From Heligmosomoides polygyrus polygyrus (taxonomy: Eukaryota > Nematoda > Chromadorea > Rhabditida > Heligmosomidae): 64,000 bases of DNA. The notes beneath the pieces were generated by a model that was not told where the DNA came from, searched no databases, and worked only from the letters and a program-made list of their open reading frames with translations. Positions within the stretch are counted from its first letter, which is position 1. Each line of letters opens with the position of its first letter. The stretch covers positions 57,872,034-57,936,033 of the forward strand of contig OX377202.1 in assembly GCA_947396885.1 (NCBI GenBank), written 5' to 3'. Of this stretch, positions 58,316 through 64,000 are shown one piece after another. The position numbers and the translations under genes were made by a program.

Positions 58316-58770
58316 ATCTGAACTTGTTTTTGGAGTTTGCTACGGTAAGATGTTTTTATTGCTTATTATTTGTCGACATCTCGTAATTCACTAGCAATGT
58401 CCGAAATATGCCAAATGCGATTTTGTATGAAACTTTTACTCCAATAACTTGCTCTCGTTGTCAGTGTAAGAAATTTTGATACAGGAACAACATGAAACTG
58501 CGGCAAAAAGCTAGAAAAATGCTTCAAATGCAATTTATTAGTGTCGGTGAGGTGCGTACTCACAGTGTAGGAGGGGGCCACATGATCTTCAACTTGACCT
58601 ACCACCTCAATCAATATTGCCGCCTCTGTTATGCGTACAAAGTCGCGCGGTCATGACAAGCTGCTGCCGCCAGCACCGAATCTATAACGTCTGCTAACCC
58701 TCAAGTGGTCATTCACCTACTGATACTGAAGTGCGGATCTCCACTGGATGCTGTCCCTTCGAGAGACGAG

Positions 58771-59160
58771 ATGAAGCTGACGGAAAGGATAGCAAGTATC
58801 CTACAGGATTTCGAACTGCGACAGCTGGAAATCGACGAAGTGGAGAAGTTGGAGGTAGTGGAAGAAGAGGACCAAGAGTTTCAACCAGAAGAGGATTGTG
58901 CCGGAGTCACGACACCACTTACCAGTGAAGGCCCTATCACGTTCACTATCACGGAGGATAGATCGTTTCGGAGGATTCTATACAATTTTGAGAACTGGGG
59001 AAAGTGGACTGGATCGCGATTCCAGGCTTGGGCTGCAGCGGAGTACCACTGGGCAGGAACTGTGAAGCCAAACACAAGTTCAGATATGGAAATCTCTATG
59101 AAAATCCGATACTATGGTGAAAGTGTAAAAACACGTCTTAGCATGGGAACCGAACCCTAG
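58771..59160 (+). CDS. ORF of unknown function inside the hAT element
   Basis: ATG at 58771, about 129 residues. The N-terminal third is acidic and helical (EIDEVEKLEVVEEEDQEFQP). A middle part contains ENWGKWTGSRFQ. The last 20 or so residues come from the family B repeat, so that end is not original coding sequence. No family recognised. It could be a captured gene piece or a remnant of a transposon protein. Confidence 0.3.
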   Translation: MKLTERIASILQDFELRQLEIDEVEKLEVVEEEDQEFQPEEDCAGVTTPLTSEGPITFTITEDRSFRRILYNFENWGKWTGSRFQAWAAAEYHWAGTVKPNTSSDMEISMKIRYYGESVKTRLSMGTEP

Positions 59161-59400
59161 ACTCCACGAACATGAAGCGCGCCCCCTACCACTGCGCCAC
59201 CCAGTCCTCGACGCCGGGATCTTGCGCTGCCGTGAAGAGCTCGCTCTGCGGACCCTTAACCATTACACCCTCGTACTCGTTTGCCTCAAGGATTCGGCAA
59301 AAACAAGACATATTCTGTTACTATTTGGAGAAAGGGGATTTCCCTATAGTACTCATTCTTGCCGTTCCGGCGTACCGTCAGGCAGTTCCCTTGTCAGCGT
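59085..59400 (-). repeat. tRNA-like repeat (family B), right copy
   Basis: Inverse of 57995-58315. Its - strand tRNA-like part has GGTGGCGCAGTGGTAGGGGG and AGGGTTCGGTTCCC, closer to a real tRNA than the left copy. Confidence 0.8.
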
Positions 59401-60655
59401 CACGAAACAAAGGGTTCAGTAGAAATGCGGTTGTCTTTCCCAAGGTTACATCAGTGTTCCTGATTGAAGGTGTAAATTTCAACTTTTAATTTCGTTAGGT
59501 TTGATATTCATCCATATGGAGTTATGCAATTCATTTCTTATAAATCATCACGACTATCTACCAGGAGAAGTTATTTTGTTTGACTAGGGTGACTTGTTGA
59601 ATTCTGACACAAAACTATTGCTTCGAGAACCACCTATGAACTGCCTAGCTGTGTCATCTTGGGCGTAGGAATTCTAGACTGACACAGACTGAATATTTTT
59701 GTGGAAGTGTGGACCCATCATGACTAATCAGTCATCCAGTTATCGTCTTATTGTCAAATCCCAGAATGAATTCTGAGTTCTAGCTTTGGTGACTGTTATG
59801 TAACTGCTAATGTTGAGTAAAGTGTGCAGTCACCTTGTCGTCCATGATGCCACAGGTTTCCAGAAATGTTGAATCTCTTTCCTGGTTGGAAAATGATGTA
59901 GTTGGCCACTCCAGTTTTAGACTTCTCCTGAGTTAGTTTTTTTTATACGGGTCTGTAAGTAGCCTCAACTGGTTAATTCAGTTATGGTTCAGAAAATTGC
60001 AGCATCAAAAAAGTCAGCGAAAAACCCGTCGCAGGAACTAGCTATGGAAACAGCTGAGAGACTGCTGAAATAGTAAGATAAGACTCTAAATTTGTTTTCG
60101 ACTATTGCTCTAGCCATGCTAAAAGGTTGTCAACAGTATTATGAAATCATGCTTCGTTATACTATGTTATGATGAGAATAAGCATTAATCTGTGGAAGAT
60201 TCTGCTGCACGAAAAGTTCTGAGCAAGAAAGGCGCAGTGGAAGCAGCCTCTGACGCCGTTTCAGATGCACTTCTGAAAAAATGTCGAATATGTGTCATTT
60301 CCGTTTCCGCGTTCGGTATTCCGGTTTCCGGCCATTTTGAGCATTTCCGTTCCGCCATTCGTGTTTTGCTTTTTCCGGTAAAATCTTCGCACATCCCTGG
60401 TAACAGCGTTTAAGCAAAGTCACGGGTTTCCACTGCGCTAGGTCAACACAGGGTCAACGCCCACAACGGCGAGGATTTTGGGGTCACATTCAAAATTTTA
60501 GCGCGTGAGCCCCAAACGTCTGCGCGGAAGTCCTTGAGGCATTTTGGATACAGGCTACTGACCCAAAAATCAACCGAAAGGGGAGTGCATATATATAACC
60601 CGGGAGAAGCCTTACCTCCGACTACAATATCGCCCGCTTCGCGCGGTCAAAAAGA

Positions 60656-60687
60656 CGGTTTGCGACGGAAAAATCCGTCGCAAACCG
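60656..60687. repeat. Hairpin, 14-bp stem, AAAA loop
   Basis: CGGTTTGCGACGGA and its exact inverse. It lies at the left edge of an F1 copy. Confidence 0.85.
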
Positions 60688-60689
60688 CC

Positions 60690-61260
60690 GCATTCTCATA
60701 ACTCCTTTAATTAGGAGTTGTTTCAGAAACTGTTGGCACCGTTCGATTCGTCTCCTCAAGATCTTCGCAAACTTGTAAAAAAATTTACCAGACCACCGGT
60801 TTTCGCCGTGGGTGGCCTAAAAAATAGCTGCAGCAGGCTCTTGCGATTAGAACCCCTTATTCTCCAGGATGTGCATGTGACATGCAGTTTTTCGGAGTAT
60901 CTCAAGCATGGTGTACGTTTTCAGTACTCTGTCATGCCTGGAATGCTTCGAGAGTGCTCCGTGCGCAATGCATATAGGATCAAACCTATCAATCAGATGG
61001 GTGGGTTTGCCCACTGGGTTTCTATCTTCGCTTAATGGAAAATGTAAAGCCTTCAAAACTATCTTGCACCATTCGTGGAATTTCGTAAAGAAATTTCCTG
61101 CCGTTCTGCTTAGGATTTGCTCCAGTCAGTCCGACGAGCCTTTGGAGTGCGCCGTACACAATGCATATAGAATCGAACATATCAATAGAGTGAGTGGAAG
61201 CGGTTCAAATGTCGTGCTAAACAACAATGTTTACCCTCTTTAGGTGCTTTTAGGCACGCA
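60690..61260 (+). repeat. F1 repeat copy
   Basis: Shares GAGTATCTCAAGCATGGTGT, GTCATGCCTGGAATGCTTCG and ATATAGGATCAAACCTATCA with the copies at 13830 and 29582. Confidence 0.75.
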
Positions 61261-61364
61261 CTGACAGCAGCTTATACAAATGAAGAGCTTCTATGAAGCG
61301 AGAAGGGATAGTGCACAATTCGTATGCGATAGAACCGTTCGAAATTAAATTAGATTAGAAATTT

Positions 61365-61740
61365 CCGCCCCCCCCCTACTCAGGAATTGCTGTACCCTGT
61401 CTCGGCGAGACTTGAATACGCCGTGAACAACGCATATATTTAGAAGCGAACCTATCAACTGAGTGCACGCGACAGCTTGTAGAGTGAGCGCTAGGGGAGT
61501 TTTGTCAGAAATTTTCGACCACCCTACTCAGGAATTGCTGTACTCTGTTTGAGGAAGGCGTTAGAGTGCGCTGTGAACAATACTTATAAAACAGAACCTA
61601 TCAATCGAGGGGGCGACCGCTAGCAAATGCACGCGCGGGCGAGTTCGTAGCGCAATAACTCTAACAAGTTCGAATCTTTCCGGTCGCAACTCGAGAACTT
61701 TGTAGGCAGTAAAAGGTCTTGACGTGCTTTAAAACACAAC
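61365..61740 (+). repeat. Tandem satellite related to F1
   Basis: Two to three diverged units of about 135 bp, each with CCTACTCAGGAATTGCTGTA, then GAACCTATCAA. Similar units lie at 20690-21050 and 14440-14600. Confidence 0.75.
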
Positions 61741-61744
61741 GTTG

Positions 61745-62130
61745 TGCACGAGAATATGTGCACGACAATGCTCCTCCACACATTGCAGGAATGACTCGCC
61801 AAAGGCTTCTCGACCTCGCATGGGAAGTGCTGCCTCACCCACCGTACAGTCCAAATATTGCACCAACAGACTACCACCTTTTCCTGTCTTTTTCCAATGC
61901 CATGCAAGGAAAAACGTTCGATGACGAAGAGGACGTGGAACGCTGGCTGGCTGGCTTTTTCGAATCAAAGTCAGAAAAGTTCTACGCTGACGGGATCGGG
62001 AGTGTGAAAGGTGGAGAAGAGCGGTAGAACATGATGGCGGTTACTTCGTTTCTTGACGTGTTTCGCTTTTTTGTAAAACTAAAAAAATTTGGTGTCTTGA
62101 AATTGGCGAGAATTTCTGCAACAACCTAAT
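61745..62130 (+). pseudogene. 3' fragment of a mariner transposase (DD34D)
   Basis: An open frame to 62027 has HDNAPPHIA and SPNIAPTDYHLF. Thirty-four residues separate the two Asp residues, giving the classical mariner DD34D. The right end reads GGCGAGAATTTCTGCAACAACCTAAT, whose inverse starts with the typical mariner terminus AGGTTGTTGCAG. The 5' two thirds are missing and are replaced by F1-type repeat at about 61740. Confidence 0.85.
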
Positions 62131-64000
62131 TGTTTTGTTTATTTCCAGCTGCGCCTTGATCACCCAACCATAAGCTCCTTTTTCTGTGAGAAACTCTTTC
62201 GAGTGTCAGAGACGAGATCGCTTAGATCGTTCTACTCCTGAAAGTTCTGAAATTCTAGAAAAAAACTTGGCATTTGCAACACATATTTATGTGCAGTCCA
62301 CAACTGCAGATTAATCTTTGCATGGATTCTTAAGCACATCTTGATTCCTATTGAAGGAACGCAACTTATCTTCAAGAGCGTTCTACTACAGTAGCTACCA
62401 GGTCTCCGATCGCATTCAAGGTAGACCCCTTATCACGTTGTTCGAAGCCATTGCTTCTTAGTGTCCAGCATGCTCAGCTTGCCTTCCGAGGCCATCGTAA
62501 AGTTGCCTTGATTGCTCCAGGTATCGCTACGCTACTCTGGCAGCACCCACAGGTGGGCTCTCGCGTTCCTCGAAGAAAATGTATGATACTTCCTTGGAAT
62601 CGCACTCTGAAGGCGTGCGCTATAACCAAAGCATACCCACGGTCGACCATGGCTTTGTGCGAATATAACGCCCTCAACGGTGGCTATGTGGTTCAAAAAG
62701 AATTCTTATAGAAATTGGAGTTTTGTAGAGGGCGATATCAATGGGAAAATCTCGACGAAAACACAGCTGAAGCACAAAGCAATGAACTGGAGAGCCAATT
62801 CATACACACGCTTCAAGAGAACCATAATGACCCCTCAAACTGAGGAATGATCGAAAGCGACCTCTCAGTTGGCAGAGAAACACTTTTGGATTTTATTTCA
62901 AAAAATCCTGAAGCAATCGCACTTAGCAAGCGATAGGTATAAGTCAACAATGCGTTAAATCGATTTGTGTTATCTACTGTGAAACTTATAGTTTTCTTAA
63001 GCTGTAAGAATTTTACATCTTACCTGAGTTTACAACGAAGTTTAATACTGGTAGTCGCATAGTAGTGATCACCATTAAGCTGTTTCGTAGAGAACGATAC
63101 ACTTTAGAACACCCCAAGAATTCCTGGTGTTATTTTGTTATAGCTTCCCAGAGCTGTGTAGAGAATGAGAAGAGTGACCTCTCTTTGACTTGCGCTCTAT
63201 GTTTTCTTATGGTAGAGAGCATATCATTCGAACATGTTGTCAGAATGAGGACCTGATCCTAAAAACTGGGCTTCCGTATACACAAGCTGCCCCCCCCCCT
63301 CAATAATTTTTGCCCTTCAAGGCACCTTAATATTATGTTCAATGGAATCAACGACCAAAATGACTGCGTTTACCATTTGTTCTGATGCGTAGCTTTAAGG
63401 TCCTGAAATACAACTGAAGCTCTCCTTCCAAATTTCCCAGTAGAGGGAATAATGATGATGAAAGGCGAAAGAATGACGCCTCTCATCTTGCATCAATGCT
63501 TATCCACCCGTTCAGCGTGGTGAGGGAGGCGTCAAATTGCTGGATTACTACTATTCGGCACTAGGTAGCCGTGTATGCTCTGTGGAGGAGGGGAAGGAGG
63601 CCCATCTTTATCGGAATGTTGGGGCATTGTGGGGCATTGGTGAATCCCAGGGCGTAGCTGATTTCGATGCAGGTGCGTTGTTAGACCGTCCACATCTCGG
63701 ACTTCACGACAAACCAAGGTTCACTATTTCCTATTTAATTCCTGCCAACATTTCGAATTCAAAAAGCCTGGAGGGTGTAAGCCAAACGAGAATAGTGCGT
63801 CCTATTAGCATGCGTCATTAAGATTACGTAGCATATGCATATTTTGTTACCCGTCAAATTAGTAATCTGTCGTTCACGGCTTTTTCTGGATCACCACGTC
63901 ACAGTCATCATACAGATTTTTTGCAGGGGTTCTGCCCTGAAAACAAGAGGATATTTTCGCATACATTTCCAGGGACGAGCTCTACGAAAAATTCAAAGAA
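62131..64000. other. No recognised feature
   Basis: Short open frames only (for example 62451-62711, 63537-63821). A poly(C) run lies at about 63290. I see no gene, repeat family or RNA here. Confidence 0.4.

Larger units (their letters stand above)
57587..60399. mobile_element. Non-autonomous hAT element, 2813 bp
   Basis: Ends CAGGGATGTGCG and its reverse complement CGCACATCCCTG, flanked by an 8-bp direct repeat GTAACAGC (57579-57586 and 60400-60407). Terminal inverted repeats starting CAGGG with an 8-bp TSD are the hAT signature. Subterminal TTTCCGTTTCCG-rich motifs occur at both ends (57600-57720, 60298-60380). No hAT transposase was recognised. The interior has two tRNA-like repeats in inverse orientation and an ORF at 58771-59160. 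It inserted 35 bp after the BEL 3' LTR. Confidence 0.88.

Noticed and set aside
1..64000. CRISPR array or prokaryotic operon
   Set aside because: No regularly spaced repeats with unique spacers. All evidence is eukaryotic.

Overview
The window looks like nuclear DNA of a nematode, most likely a strongylid such as a hookworm. This is inference from four things: one conserved metazoan gene in small exons with many introns of 50-80 bp; BEL/Pao and RTE-type retroelements of the kinds known from nematodes; abundant short inverted-repeat elements; and a 200-N scaffold gap at 36126-36325. There are no bacterial operons, no CRISPR array and no convincing intact tRNA gene.

The one clearly recognisable cellular gene is the 3' part of IFT140 (C. 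elegans che-11), on the + strand from about 12397 to the stop at 42105-42107. I placed 20 exons (about 820 codons) running from the end of the beta-propeller region through the whole TPR region to the C-terminus. The reading phase is consistent from exon to exon, except that the first donor is uncertain. The 5' half lies upstream of what I can recognise. Two introns appear to use GC donors. Three introns are swollen by repeats: 13213-21711 (8.5 kb), 24171-26390 (2.2 kb) and 27199-40787 (13.6 kb). A small two-exon gene of unknown function may lie on the - strand at 9801-10222.

The rest is a dense mobile-element landscape. 1-705: 3' end of a non-LTR retrotransposon. 2010-2606: a minisatellite, then a long palindrome. 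3414-9325: a 5.9-kb structure with about 1.2-kb, nearly identical inverted arms. 5610-5925: a tRNA-derived SINE with an 11-bp target-site duplication (TSD). 10348-10697: a MITE. 13830-21575: nested inverted copies of a non-coding repeat family, called F1 here. 24352-26281: a foldback element split by an antisense LINE with a 17-bp TSD. 27511-29581: a Mutator-like non-autonomous element with a 9-bp TSD, inserted in an F1 copy. 31200-33400: an antisense RTE LINE. 34150-39460: three copies of a repeat with a tRNA-like core. 42239-43484: a complete but dead DD37D mariner 131 bp after the IFT140 stop.

From 45855 to 57544 lies a decayed BEL/Pao element with gag, protease, RT, RNase H, integrase and a phlebovirus-glycoprotein-like envelope region. 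An antisense RTE LINE is nested in it (50374-52722, 12-bp TSD). Directly after its 3' LTR sits a non-autonomous hAT element (57587-60399, 8-bp TSD) holding two inverted tRNA-like repeats. Further F1 repeats and a DD34D mariner fragment follow to 62130. The last 1.9 kb shows nothing recognisable.
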